Shown here piece after piece: positions 24,091 through 32,640 of a stretch of DNA of 40,176 bases; position 1 is the stretch's first letter; each line of letters opens with the position of its first letter. A model generated the notes under the pieces. It saw only the letters and a program-made list of their open reading frames with translations, did not search any database and was not told where the DNA came from. The DNA comes from Phycisphaerales bacterium (GTDB lineage Bacteria > Planctomycetota > Phycisphaerae > Sedimentisphaerales > Anaerobacaceae): assembly GCA_020343675.1 (NCBI GenBank), contig CP070806.1, positions 2,400,096 to 2,440,271 of the forward strand. The letters are read 5' to 3'. The position numbers and the translations under genes were made by a program.

Positions 24091-27066
24091 CTAAGGGCCC
24101 GGAGTCAGGTTTCGGTCGGGGTAGGGATTGCGCTGTTCTTTGTGGTAGTAAAGGAAACGCCACAAGGTCTCGACTCCGTGACAATCCGCGCAGAGCCCCT
24201 GGTTCGTTTCGGGCCTCAGAAAGCGGGAACGTCTGTCAGGCCGGTGTTGCGCGCTTCGGCCGTCTTGCTCCGGGCTCGGCGGCGCGATGTGCGGCTCATG
24301 GCAGGTCAGACAGGAGATGGCTCCGGTATCGGAGGGTTCCCCGGCCTGATCGAGAGTCGGCATGTACCCGGGCTGCCCCGGAGGCGTGCGGTTCACCAGA
24401 GCCACATCCGGGTGGTCCAGATGTTTTGGAATATGATTCGATGCACATTCGCCCTGACGGTGGCAGCACGTGCATAAACCCCGGCCGTGCGAGCCTTCAA
24501 ACCTCGATCCTTGCGCCCACACGCCGCCGACATCGGAAGCAAAGTGCGCCAGATGGCAAGAACTGCAGGGGCCGGACTCGGCGGCGGTTTCGCCTCGCAC
24601 GTTGCGTGCGTCGGGCGCCGAGGTTCTCAGGTCATGAAGCGTTCCGATGAGTTCGGCGGCTTCCACGTGACAGGCAAGGCACACGCCCGAATCCGTTCTC
24701 GCCGATGCAAGCAGCTTCGGGCCCTGTTCGGCCTGGTGAATATCGTGACATGTCACGCACAAGATGTGTCGTTCGGTGCTCAAGGGCATGTTCTCCGGCA
24801 GCTCTTCAATCTCGGCCCCCAGGGATTTACCCATGTGCGGCGTCTCCATCGCCTGGCCCGGCGCGGCTGGCCGGTGGCAGCTCTCACAGCTCTGTGCCTG
24901 GCTAATCTCACTCCCCAATGCAGTCCAAATGCCGCTTTCGCCCGGCGGACCATGAGGCGGGTGGCAGTCGATGCAGGAACCCCGGGAGACAAAGCCAAGC
25001 TCTTTCGCCCAGTCGGCTACTCCGGGATCATGCACTGAATTCCGTATCCCCAGCTTGTCTTGGTGGCAGGCGCCGCAAAGAGCGGCAATGGGAGCTACAA
25101 GCAGCTTCGCCCCCTGCGGCTTCTGGTGGATGTCGTGACACGTAGTGCACACTATCCGTCCGGCCGAATCCACGATCATGTTCGCGGGCAAGCTCTCTAT
25201 GTCCGGCCCAAGCGGCTTTCCCATGTGGGCTGTCTGCATGGCTTTTCCAGGCGCTCCGGCCCGGTGACATGTTTCGCATGACCAGGGTGCGGTACCGTCG
25301 CTGCTGATGCGCCCCCAGATACCACCTTGCTCATTTGGATCGTGGACCGGATGACAGTCGAGACAGGAGCCTTTCGAGACAAAGCCAAGCTCCCGGGCCC
25401 ACTCTGCGGCCCCGAGGTCGTGCACGGAATTCGCTGCGCCGAGCTTGTCTCCGTGGCAGTCGCCGCAGAGGCCGGTGATTTGGCCCTCGGTGGCTACCGG
25501 TGACCGTGCCCACAGATGAGGGCCTTGCGCATTGTGGGTCGTGTGGCACACGCGACATGGGCCTGTGGAAGGATGCACGAGAAGCTTATCGCGAGCGGCC
25601 GGCCCGAACCGTTCCGGGTCGTGCGGCTGGCCAGGAAGGTCGGTAAGCGTATCGTGACAGAGACGGCATAGTCGCGAGCCTCTGTACCGCAGAAATGAAC
25701 GTGGTTCCTGGACCTCAGAATCAATCCGGCCCGGAGGCGTTGTTATCCGAGGATGGTGTACATCCGGCAGCTCACTCGGAGCCGCTATTCCATCGGTCTT
25801 CTCGGCCTCGATTTCTGCTGCGAGCGGACTGTGCGGTTCGTGACAGGTCAGGCAGCCGATACTCCCTGTGGTTTTATCCAGAGGCAACGTAGCAGGCATA
25901 TCCGTCGGAACGGGGGTTCCCACAGTGTGTGCGTCCACATAAAGCCGATTGGGCGACCCGGGTCCGCCTGACTGGTGACACTCCATGCATCCGGAACTGT
26001 GGGGCCGATGTGTATCCGGGACATCCCGCGCCCAACCATGAATGCGGTGACATGCGCCACAAGGGCCGGATTCCGAAGCGGTCTGCCCGCTGGCGTTCAC
26101 GGTCTGCGGAGAGCTGAATCGAAGATCGTGGGGGGAATCGAGAACCGTCTTCTCGGTCGGATGACAATCGAGACAGAGAGAGCTGTCCTGGTTGTTTCGA
26201 ATCAGCAACGGCTTGGCGCCTGAAGCGTCGTGCAGGCGGTGACAGGAAAGACAGGAAAGCTCCCCGCCAGCGCCAAACGTGGCCTTCTCCTGCAATAAAG
26301 TGGCCGGCGGTTCAAAACCGGGGTAGGCTTGTCCTATGTGGTGTATCGGCGCACCGGCCGGAGGGGCGGTCTCGGGACTCTTGTCAGTGTGGCAGGCGAT
26401 GCAAAGCTTTGAGGGCGGCAGGACCAGCATCCAGGGGTTTCGTGCTCCGTGTGGCTCGTGGCAGGTCTGGCAGATAATCGTGTGGCCCTGGGCGGAAGTC
26501 TTGCCGCCGGCCTCCAGGATTTCCTGCGGTATCGGATAATCGACGTTCCCCAGAGGGTGCTGGAAATCATTCTTCGCGGCGTGCTCGAGGTGACAGGCGA
26601 GACAAAGCGAGGAGTCAACATTCGGTTGGCGCAGAAAGATCACGGTCCGCAGATCGGAACTCTCCGGCACGGCGTGTGCCGTGTGACATGTTGCGCACGT
26701 CATCCGACCCTGGGCGTCCAGAGGAAATGTCTCTGTCGGAATACGTACGGCAGCAGAGGGCACGGAATCCGTCGTATGGTGGCGCGTGGACCAGACCTTG
26801 AAACGTGAATCGGTTACCGAACCGTCGTGGCAGGAAAGGCACATATCGCCGCTGCCCGCCTGGCGTTCGAGAACTTCCTCCATGCGATCCTCCGGCGTCT
26901 CGGTTCTCTCGAACGCCCGGACCCATCGGATGTGGCAAATGGCGCATTCTTTGCTTGAATTAGGCATGACTTCCTGGCCGAGAATCGACTGAACCGCCCC
27001 AGATATCAAAAGAAAGATCGCCATGCCGGCATGTGAGGGCGTGATAAGAAACTTCGCTCTCAGCAT
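24091..27066 (-). CDS. Exported 26-haem c-type cytochrome
   Basis: 991 residues with a signal peptide (AGMAIFLLISGAVQSILGQ) and 26 CXXCH haem-binding motifs by my count, about one per 38 residues, with many extra His for the second axial ligand. Residues around motifs 14-17 and 18-21 form a tandem duplication of about 130 residues (57% identical by hand count). Motif pairs 8-9 and 22-23 are also alike (HDLR...ESGPC..CH). There is no membrane anchor after the signal peptide, so it is periplasmic or cell-surface, and likely a long-range electron carrier. GGAG lies 9 bases before the ATG. It follows the NHL gene by 6 bases and is the last gene of the cytochrome operon. I find no motif marking a known reductase. 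The number of haems actually attached must be tested. Confidence 0.9.
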   Translation of the reverse strand: MLRAKFLITPSHAGMAIFLLISGAVQSILGQEVMPNSSKECAICHIRWVRAFERTETPEDRMEEVLERQAGSGDMCLSCHDGSVTDSRFKVWSTRHHTTDSVPSAAVRIPTETFPLDAQGRMTCATCHTAHAVPESSDLRTVIFLRQPNVDSSLCLACHLEHAAKNDFQHPLGNVDYPIPQEILEAGGKTSAQGHTIICQTCHEPHGARNPWMLVLPPSKLCIACHTDKSPETAPPAGAPIHHIGQAYPGFEPPATLLQEKATFGAGGELSCLSCHRLHDASGAKPLLIRNNQDSSLCLDCHPTEKTVLDSPHDLRFSSPQTVNASGQTASESGPCGACHRIHGWARDVPDTHRPHSSGCMECHQSGGPGSPNRLYVDAHTVGTPVPTDMPATLPLDKTTGSIGCLTCHEPHSPLAAEIEAEKTDGIAAPSELPDVHHPRITTPPGRIDSEVQEPRSFLRYRGSRLCRLCHDTLTDLPGQPHDPERFGPAARDKLLVHPSTGPCRVCHTTHNAQGPHLWARSPVATEGQITGLCGDCHGDKLGAANSVHDLGAAEWARELGFVSKGSCLDCHPVHDPNEQGGIWGRISSDGTAPWSCETCHRAGAPGKAMQTAHMGKPLGPDIESLPANMIVDSAGRIVCTTCHDIHQKPQGAKLLVAPIAALCGACHQDKLGIRNSVHDPGVADWAKELGFVSRGSCIDCHPPHGPPGESGIWTALGSEISQAQSCESCHRPAAPGQAMETPHMGKSLGAEIEELPENMPLSTERHILCVTCHDIHQAEQGPKLLASARTDSGVCLACHVEAAELIGTLHDLRTSAPDARNVRGETAAESGPCSSCHLAHFASDVGGVWAQGSRFEGSHGRGLCTCCHRQGECASNHIPKHLDHPDVALVNRTPPGQPGYMPTLDQAGEPSDTGAISCLTCHEPHIAPPSPEQDGRSAQHRPDRRSRFLRPETNQGLCADCHGVETLWRFLYYHKEQRNPYPDRNLTPGP
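24682..25077 (-). repeat. Internal duplication in the 26-haem cytochrome, copy 2
   Basis: This encodes 132 residues carrying haem motifs 18-21, starting at CGACHQDKLG. It aligns along its whole length with copy 1, including NSVHD, W.KELGFVSRGSC, SCESCHR, HMGK.LG and TCHDIHQ. It is directly adjacent to copy 1, so it arose by unequal crossover or slippage, followed by divergence. Confidence 0.8.
25078..25467 (-). repeat. Internal duplication in the 26-haem cytochrome, copy 1
   Basis: This encodes 130 residues carrying haem motifs 14-17, starting at CGDCHGDKLG. Hand alignment with copy 2 gives about 74 identical positions of 130, highest around the haem motifs and lowest in the GIW... loop. Confidence 0.8.
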
Positions 27067-27072
27067 CGCACT

Positions 27073-28113
27073 TTACTCCAGATCCACCCGGCAGAGGCGG
27101 TGCGCTTTGAGTTCGACAACGTAGAGGCGTTTGCGCTCGGCATCAGTCGCCAGCCCCGTAGGCGTAGTGAATTTAATCGCAGTTCCCGCCGCATCCGTCA
27201 GCACGCCGAAGAAACTGCTGCTCATATCGAAGACCTGAACAGTGCCAAGATAGCTGTCGCTCACAAAGACCAGACCGTCACAGGTCGCCACACCCTTGGG
27301 GCGGAATAACTGCCCGGGTTTGACCCCCCAGCCTCCGATGAAGTTGACAAACTTGCCGCTTGCGTTGAGAACCTGCACGCGCGTGTTGATCGGCTCAACC
27401 ACGAACAGGTAACCTTGTGGGGAGATATCCATCAGAAACGGAAAACGGAACTGCCGCTGACCTTGTCCTGGGCCACCCCAGACCGTTTCAAAGCTTGCGT
27501 CGGTCAGGTTATAGAGAGCCACGTGGTGGTTATCGTTATCGGCGATATACAACCGCCGGCGGCTTGAATCCACGACTACATCACTCGGGTCGGGCGGCAC
27601 GTCCGACTTTGTACGCGGCAAAGGAACCGCCTGCAACAGTGTTCCATCGGTCGCAAAGACCTGAAAACGGTGATTTCCCGAATCAGCAACGTAGATTTGC
27701 CCATTGGGCCCCGCGCCGATTCCAAGCGGAAAGAGAAGCTGGCCGGGTTCGCTGCCGCGACTGCCGAACTGAAAGCGGAATTGCCCCTCGGCGTCATAGA
27801 CGACGACGCGATGGTGAACTCCATCCAGTACATAGACATGACCTTCACGCCCGACCGCGACGTCGGTCGGCATATCGAAAGGCTCCCCTTCCGGCCCAAC
27901 CAGCACGGTCCGATTGGCCGCCCTGATGCCCTCGACGTTCTCTTCTGGAGCGGGTCCGCTCCGGGCGCCGAAGACTGTGCAGGCCGCTGCCAAGACCAGC
28001 AATCCGGCACCGTGCCGGACTGCGCCGATCCAGCATATTCTGTCAGAAGGTGCCATGGCTCCTGCTGCCGGCTTCCCTGCGTTGGCGTTAGAAGAATGCA
28101 ACTTCAATCTCAC
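27073..28113 (-). CDS. Exported NHL-repeat beta-propeller in the cytochrome operon
   Basis: 346 residues. A hydrophobic N-terminal segment ends in LAAAC, which could be a weak lipobox or an ordinary signal peptide. About six NHL repeats follow, for example FPLGIGAGPNGQIYVADSGN, DVVVDSSRRRLYIADNDN and GLATDAERKRLYVVELKAHR, forming a propeller of the SMP-30/NHL type. It has no haem motif. NHL proteins recur beside multihaem cytochromes in metal-reducing and conduit gene clusters, so a structural or docking role is inferred. GTG start overlaps the trihaem gene stop by 4 bases (GTGA), with AGGAG about 7 bases upstream. Confidence 0.82.
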   Translation of the reverse strand: MRLKLHSSNANAGKPAAGAMAPSDRICWIGAVRHGAGLLVLAAACTVFGARSGPAPEENVEGIRAANRTVLVGPEGEPFDMPTDVAVGREGHVYVLDGVHHRVVVYDAEGQFRFQFGSRGSEPGQLLFPLGIGAGPNGQIYVADSGNHRFQVFATDGTLLQAVPLPRTKSDVPPDPSDVVVDSSRRRLYIADNDNHHVALYNLTDASFETVWGGPGQGQRQFRFPFLMDISPQGYLFVVEPINTRVQVLNASGKFVNFIGGWGVKPGQLFRPKGVATCDGLVFVSDSYLGTVQVFDMSSSFFGVLTDAAGTAIKFTTPTGLATDAERKRLYVVELKAHRLCRVDLE

Positions 28114-28979
28114 TGGGTCTCCTCTTCGGTACCCTGCTCCTGTTGTTCCTCGGGATTGAGTAAGTTCGGCATGTGAAACGTCTCGTAACGCCGCACAAGG
28201 TCAACGACCTCCGCACTAACGAGAAAAGCCGCTCGTTCGGGGGGATACCCGAGGGCCGTATAGGGCAAGAACTGGCTTTCTGCATCATGACAACCGCTGC
28301 ACCGCACCGGGTTCTCCACACATTTCCTGTGAATGAACTTATTGCCTATCACTTTCTGGCTGTCGTTGATGCTGTTCATGCGCTGGCGGAACTCCCTGGC
28401 GAACTCCTGCTCCTCTTCAAGGCTCAGAGGCTGCGGATTCTCCGCAGGACCCGTCAGTGGAACGATCTTTGCACCATATTCGCCCCAGACGCCCTGGACC
28501 ATTTCAGGGTTTGCACCGAGAGCCCCGGTGGTCATGTCCACCCAGCCAAAACGGTCGGGCACGACGCCCTGGCTCTCCTGCACATGACAGACCTGGCACG
28601 AGATGAAGAGGCCGTGCATGTTGAGAAAAGCGCGTTCCTTCAAACTCCGGGAATGAGGAATGGGCCCGTGACACTCGATGCAGAAGTTCCACTCGTCGGA
28701 TTGGTACCAGCGGCCGATATGGTGGAAATGCCCGGGCAGTTTCGGCTCCAGGAACTCCCATTCTCCCAGATAGCGCACCACTTTCTTGTCTGTCAGCGCC
28801 AGGACGCTGTCGAACACCTTCGCATCGGCGGACTCCAGCCCCTTGCCCGCGAGAGGATCGCCCAGCGTTCCACAGAGGTACGCGGTCAGCCATGCCCCTG
28901 CCGCGATCAGAAGGATGCTCCAGATCCCAACATAGAACATGAGGAAACATCGTTTCGAAAGGTCCGGTTTATGACTCAT
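28110..28979 (-). CDS. Membrane-anchored trihaem c-type cytochrome
   Basis: 289 residues. One N-terminal membrane helix (FLMFYVGIWSILLIAAGAWLTAYL) anchors a periplasmic domain with three haem motifs: CIECH, CQVCH and CSGCH. It is not NapC/NirT-like, since those have four haems and different spacing, and I cannot name its family. The C-terminus is acidic and Glu/Gln-rich. It overlaps the cytochrome b/c fusion gene by ATGA and the NHL gene by GTGA, so the products are likely made in fixed proportion. It probably passes electrons between the b/c protein and the soluble carriers. Confidence 0.82.
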   Translation of the reverse strand: MSHKPDLSKRCFLMFYVGIWSILLIAAGAWLTAYLCGTLGDPLAGKGLESADAKVFDSVLALTDKKVVRYLGEWEFLEPKLPGHFHHIGRWYQSDEWNFCIECHGPIPHSRSLKERAFLNMHGLFISCQVCHVQESQGVVPDRFGWVDMTTGALGANPEMVQGVWGEYGAKIVPLTGPAENPQPLSLEEEQEFAREFRQRMNSINDSQKVIGNKFIHRKCVENPVRCSGCHDAESQFLPYTALGYPPERAAFLVSAEVVDLVRRYETFHMPNLLNPEEQQEQGTEEETQ

Positions 28980-30820
28980 GACTTCACCTCCGCTACCGCA
29001 CCGAGACTCTGAACCTCGCCTCCGTGTTCTTCGGCGAGTGCCCGAGGCGAGATTTTGCCGTTGATGACCATGCTGGAAAGGGGCGATACGCCGGGTCTGC
29101 CAATGACCCCTGGTATGTGCACAAGCATGATATGCGCTACAGCCAGGAGAGACTCATATGTGTGGGCCAGATAGGCTACATTGAGGGCCCAGCCCGGCAG
29201 TATGTGACTCGATATGCTCTCGGCCCAAAGCAGGATGCCGGTGACGGTTATCAGGGGAATGCCCCAGAATAGCCCGAGGTACTCAAGTTTCTCCTTCCAG
29301 CAGAAATGACCATAATTCGGTCGCTCGGGGCTCAGGAAAAAGACGTACTTTGCCATCCCCACCAGATCCTTCAGATCGCACGGCTTCGGTATCATCGGCA
29401 GGGCCAGGATGGCACTGATCCAGGCTTTGATTCCTCGCTTTCGGTCTCGCTTCAGCGCGCGCCAGACGTTCACCAGAATCAGGAGGATATGCGCGGCAAA
29501 GCCAATCATCAGCGCAACGCCGGCAATACGGTGCACGATCGGAGCCCCGTGGATTCCGCCGAACAGGTCATAAATCACCGGTGCCCAGGGCGCTTCCGGA
29601 AACTTCATTGGAAATCCCGTCAAACAGAGGACTACAAAAACGACGACCAGAAAAGCATGTTGCAGCCGCAGTGAACCGGTGAAACGCAGAATGCCGTTCT
29701 CACGGGCCGCCTTCTTTTCCGCGATCTTCGTAAGGCGTTCGATTTCCTCTTCGGCTTGGTGACTCGGCAAGAGCTCTCGGACGAGGCCGAGGATATTGAG
29801 CGTCAGGACGGGCAGTAGAATGCCGAGCGTTGCGATCACGAAGAACGCGCCGACTGCGAATTCGAGGGCGTGTGTTCGCGAATTCCGATTGGCGTGCACA
29901 TCAAAAGAGGCCAGGGCCGGGCCGGCGGACTTGTGGCAATCTTGGGTGTTGCACGTGGCAGGGCGATTTTCCGGATGAATGGAGGAGCGTGGATCCGTCG
30001 CCGCACGCATTTCGTGCACGCTGTCCTGGCTGGCGTGACAATCCAGACAATCCGGCGCAAGGGGCGAGCCGAACAGGACCGCCTTGCCATGGTATGTCTC
30101 CAGGTAGCTTGATACAACATCGGGCAGATCGTGTCTCCTTGCAAACGCCGGGTCAGCGTGGCAACTCGCACACATGCCGACTACCTCCCGAGGATCGCGA
30201 GCCTTGTGGAGGCGAGTCGTGACATGAGAATAAAAATAACGCACGAAATTCTCGTCGGAGTGACACTGGGTGCAGCGGCTGATGGCACGCTCGGAGACAC
30301 CCGCGCGAAGCTGTTTGAAAATGGATACGGGCCGGAAAAGCGGGATGTCGTGGCAGTCTTTGCAGCGGGGGTAGTCCTCGGGATTGCCGGGTTCCGTGCC
30401 GTTCTCGGCCGTCAGGGCGTGCACGCTGTCTTCGAGACCCTTACGTACCTTGGCGTGCGTGAAGATGATTTCCCGCGTCGGCTCCTCGATGTGACAGCTC
30501 CGCAGGCAATCGACCGGTTCGGCGTTATCGTGGGGTATCTTCTCGATGTCGGCGTGGCAGCCCCTGCAATTCACACGGGCGTGCGGGCCGCGACTGAACA
30601 GTGACTCGTCCACGTAAAAGAGACGATAGTCACCCTCCTTGTCCACTCGGGCCAGACCGCGGAAGCGGTGACACATCAGACAGTTCTCCGCATCCACGGC
30701 ATACAACACCTGCGGCAGAAGGACGGTCAGTGCCAGCACCAGAAGGGCTGGTACAAGACGCGGACTTAGTGTCCTTCGTCCTCGAGTCACCGCGCGGTTA
30801 GCAATGGTAAAGTACTTCAT
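28976..30820 (-). CDS. Multihaem cytochrome c fused to a cytochrome b-type membrane domain (CbcL-like architecture)
   Basis: About 614 residues. After a signal-anchor (LVPALLVLALTVLLPQVLYA), a periplasmic domain has six CXXCH motifs plus two variants: CLRSCH (CX3CH, 30491-30508) and CNTQDCH (CX4CH, 29933-29953). A membrane domain of about five helices then carries His residues at positions fitting a dihaem cytochrome b of the FdnI/HydC type. This resembles Geobacter CbcL, an inner-membrane quinol oxidase feeding electron export; that is an analogy of architecture, not a homology search. I prefer ATG 30820, because GAGG is 6 bases upstream; GTG 30844 and ATG 30832 are also in frame. It follows the octahaem gene closely. 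A quinone-linked role is the best inference. Confidence 0.84.
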   Translation of the reverse strand: MKYFTIANRAVTRGRRTLSPRLVPALLVLALTVLLPQVLYAVDAENCLMCHRFRGLARVDKEGDYRLFYVDESLFSRGPHARVNCRGCHADIEKIPHDNAEPVDCLRSCHIEEPTREIIFTHAKVRKGLEDSVHALTAENGTEPGNPEDYPRCKDCHDIPLFRPVSIFKQLRAGVSERAISRCTQCHSDENFVRYFYSHVTTRLHKARDPREVVGMCASCHADPAFARRHDLPDVVSSYLETYHGKAVLFGSPLAPDCLDCHASQDSVHEMRAATDPRSSIHPENRPATCNTQDCHKSAGPALASFDVHANRNSRTHALEFAVGAFFVIATLGILLPVLTLNILGLVRELLPSHQAEEEIERLTKIAEKKAARENGILRFTGSLRLQHAFLVVVFVVLCLTGFPMKFPEAPWAPVIYDLFGGIHGAPIVHRIAGVALMIGFAAHILLILVNVWRALKRDRKRGIKAWISAILALPMIPKPCDLKDLVGMAKYVFFLSPERPNYGHFCWKEKLEYLGLFWGIPLITVTGILLWAESISSHILPGWALNVAYLAHTYESLLAVAHIMLVHIPGVIGRPGVSPLSSMVINGKISPRALAEEHGGEVQSLGAVAEVKS

Positions 30821-30828
30821 GAAATACC

Positions 30829-31815
30829 TCATTTTTGATGACACGCTTTACAGAGTTGACCTTGGATGGCACGAAGTCGATGATTGTGAGCTTGTTTCGG
30901 CTCCGATCCTATCGATCGCGGATTCCAATTTGGCAGTAGTCCTCTCTCGTGCGGATTGTGACAGCTATAGCAGGTGATGCGCCCGGCCTCGTCCAGGGGG
31001 ATCGAGCGAGGAGCCCGCTCGGCGGCTCGCACGTACTCCAGAAGCTGCTTCAAGGGCAGGTTCATTCGAGGTTGTATCTCGTGGGCAGACATATACCACG
31101 TCATCTCCGCCGGAGGGGTCGCGCCCATGTGCGGGCCGTCGTTCGGGTGGCCTCTTGCGACCGGATGGCAGTTGTTGCATATCCCGTGCGGTTTAGCGCG
31201 AAGGGCGTGCGAGGCATCCGCTTCAGGACCGGTGTCCACATCCGGGACGCCGGTGTGACACCAGATGCACGCATCGGCCTTCGGTCTGCCGGCTCTGATC
31301 TGGTCGTGCGCGTTGAAAGGCCGGCTGTTTTCCCTCGCATGGCATCGGAAACAGAACTCCAACGCGTGGGACACATGGGCCCCGCGCAGGAAATTCCGCT
31401 GAAATCCGCCGGCAGGCCGGCTTGTCCTGCACTGCCGGGCAACATCATGACAGGTTGAACACGTCACTACTCCCTTATCAAGCGGAAATTCGCGAGGGAT
31501 CCTGTCCGCCATCACCTCGCTCGGCGCCAGATCCACAGGATGGGTCTCGCGAGCAGCATGCTGTCCATCGTGGCAAGACCGGCACAGTTGGGAGACATCC
31601 CCGTCAAAGAGTAAATGGCCTCGTCGGCCGGCGACGGAGGCATGGCAGGAAGAGCATGTCGCCGGGTGTCCGTGTGGATTCTCCACCGGTTCGGCCTTCT
31701 TCGCAGCTTCCTGTCCGCTTGAGATCGGTCCGAGGAGCAATGCCGCGACCAGCGTACGGATTTCCCAACAGCTACCGCGTCTGAGACGACTTGTGGGCAA
31801 GTTCTTTCCTTCCAT
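30829..31815 (-). CDS. Exported octahaem c-type cytochrome
   Basis: 328 residues with eight CXXCH motifs (CSSCH, CRSCH, CSTCH, CFRCH, CIWCH, CNNCH, CYSCH, CKACH) spread to the very C-terminus. A hydrophobic segment near 20-33 (TLVAALLLGPISSGQ) is a probable signal peptide. There is no Lys- or Tyr-type catalytic haem motif, so it is not recognisable as a nitrite, hydroxylamine or tetrathionate reductase; electron carriage is inferred. Start is ATG 31815; a TTG five codons on is possible, since AAGGAAAG precedes it. It is the first gene of the cytochrome operon and overlaps the end of a decayed coding segment. Confidence 0.85.
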   Translation of the reverse strand: MEGKNLPTSRLRRGSCWEIRTLVAALLLGPISSGQEAAKKAEPVENPHGHPATCSSCHASVAGRRGHLLFDGDVSQLCRSCHDGQHAARETHPVDLAPSEVMADRIPREFPLDKGVVTCSTCHDVARQCRTSRPAGGFQRNFLRGAHVSHALEFCFRCHARENSRPFNAHDQIRAGRPKADACIWCHTGVPDVDTGPEADASHALRAKPHGICNNCHPVARGHPNDGPHMGATPPAEMTWYMSAHEIQPRMNLPLKQLLEYVRAAERAPRSIPLDEAGRITCYSCHNPHERGLLPNWNPRSIGSEPKQAHNHRLRAIQGQLCKACHQK

Positions 31816-32483
31816 ATTTCTCGAAAGTCACCGCTCCCAAACTCTCAGCTTCCCAACAAACTACCTGCCGCTCAAAGGCGTCCGCTCCGTCAACCACACG
31901 TTGTCAATGCCAACAGATATCCCCAGAGGCATCGCATACTACGATCCCGTCTTTGGATCGATTTCGCATTTCACAGCCCGTAACAGCATTCGCATCGAGT
32001 GCTTCGCCATCCACGAGCGGAAGTTTATCCTTACACAGGTCACCCGCCCGCACAGCTGAGGCTTCAGGCACATCGGGCCATCCACGACAATCCAACATGA
32101 TCACATAATCAGAGGGACTCAATCACAGACGAGTCCTCAACCAGCATTCTTGAATCGTAACGTAACGTGCCGCCCTCGCGAAATGAGGTCAGCCCACCCA
32201 GATACACAGGCCGACCTTTCATTATCGGCCCCAAACCGATAGAGTAGCGATCCTGAACTCTCTATCTTAACATCAGGTTACCATATTTGGGGCGGCCGGT
32301 CAATGACTATTTTCTCACATTTTGGAATGATGGATTGTACCCTTGATTGAAAGTGCCTCCTGATACCCAAAGACGCACACTTGGCTCCAGGACAAAACCC
32401 GGTTGCGGGCCGGGCTTTTCTGAATCCAGGTCGGCGGGCCACTCGTCGGGGATCACGACCCGCGCAGAGACGATGCCGGAGAT
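31772..32483 (-). pseudogene. Decayed coding-like segment upstream of the cytochrome operon
   Basis: On the minus strand one frame from 32483 to 32109 reads like protein: ARVVIPDEWPADLDSEKPGP, RLWVSGGTFNQGYNPSF, YSIGLGPIMKGRPVYLGGLT and GGTLRYDSRMLVEDSSVIES. TAGs at 32309-32307 and 32264-32262 and a TGA at 32111-32109 interrupt it. Shifting frame near 32120, it continues as DYVIMLDCRGWPDVPEASAV and GDLCKDKLPLVDGEALDANA, through one TGA (31906-31904), to a TAG at 31774-31772 that overlaps the octahaem gene start. I recognise no family. Protein-like composition with several stops and one shift fits a pseudogene; sequencing error could explain the shift but hardly all the stops. TTGACC-17-TAACCT at 32303-32275 is a weak candidate promoter inside it. 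Confidence 0.35.
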
Positions 32484-32640
32484 TCATCGAGAGGCAGTGT
32501 GCGCAAAACGAAGTGTCCTATTCGCACAGGCCACGCGGGCCTACTTGACAAGCAGATTCTGATGGGACCCGCTGATCTGCAGCTTCCACAGTACGGTTGG
32601 GAACTTGGAAATGGATGACCCTGTCGTCATGAAAGCTGGT

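Noticed and set aside
31904-31906. In-frame TGA in the decayed segment as a selenocysteine codon
   Set aside because: No SECIS-like hairpin is evident just downstream, and other stops and a frameshift interrupt the same segment, so a pseudogene is simpler.
32394-32419. Hairpin CCCGG-loop-CCGGG flanked by AAAA and TTTT, a possible two-way terminator
   Set aside because: The stem is only 5 pairs and coincides with codons of the decayed reading frame, and it lies over 220 bases past the permease stop; possible but too weak to call.
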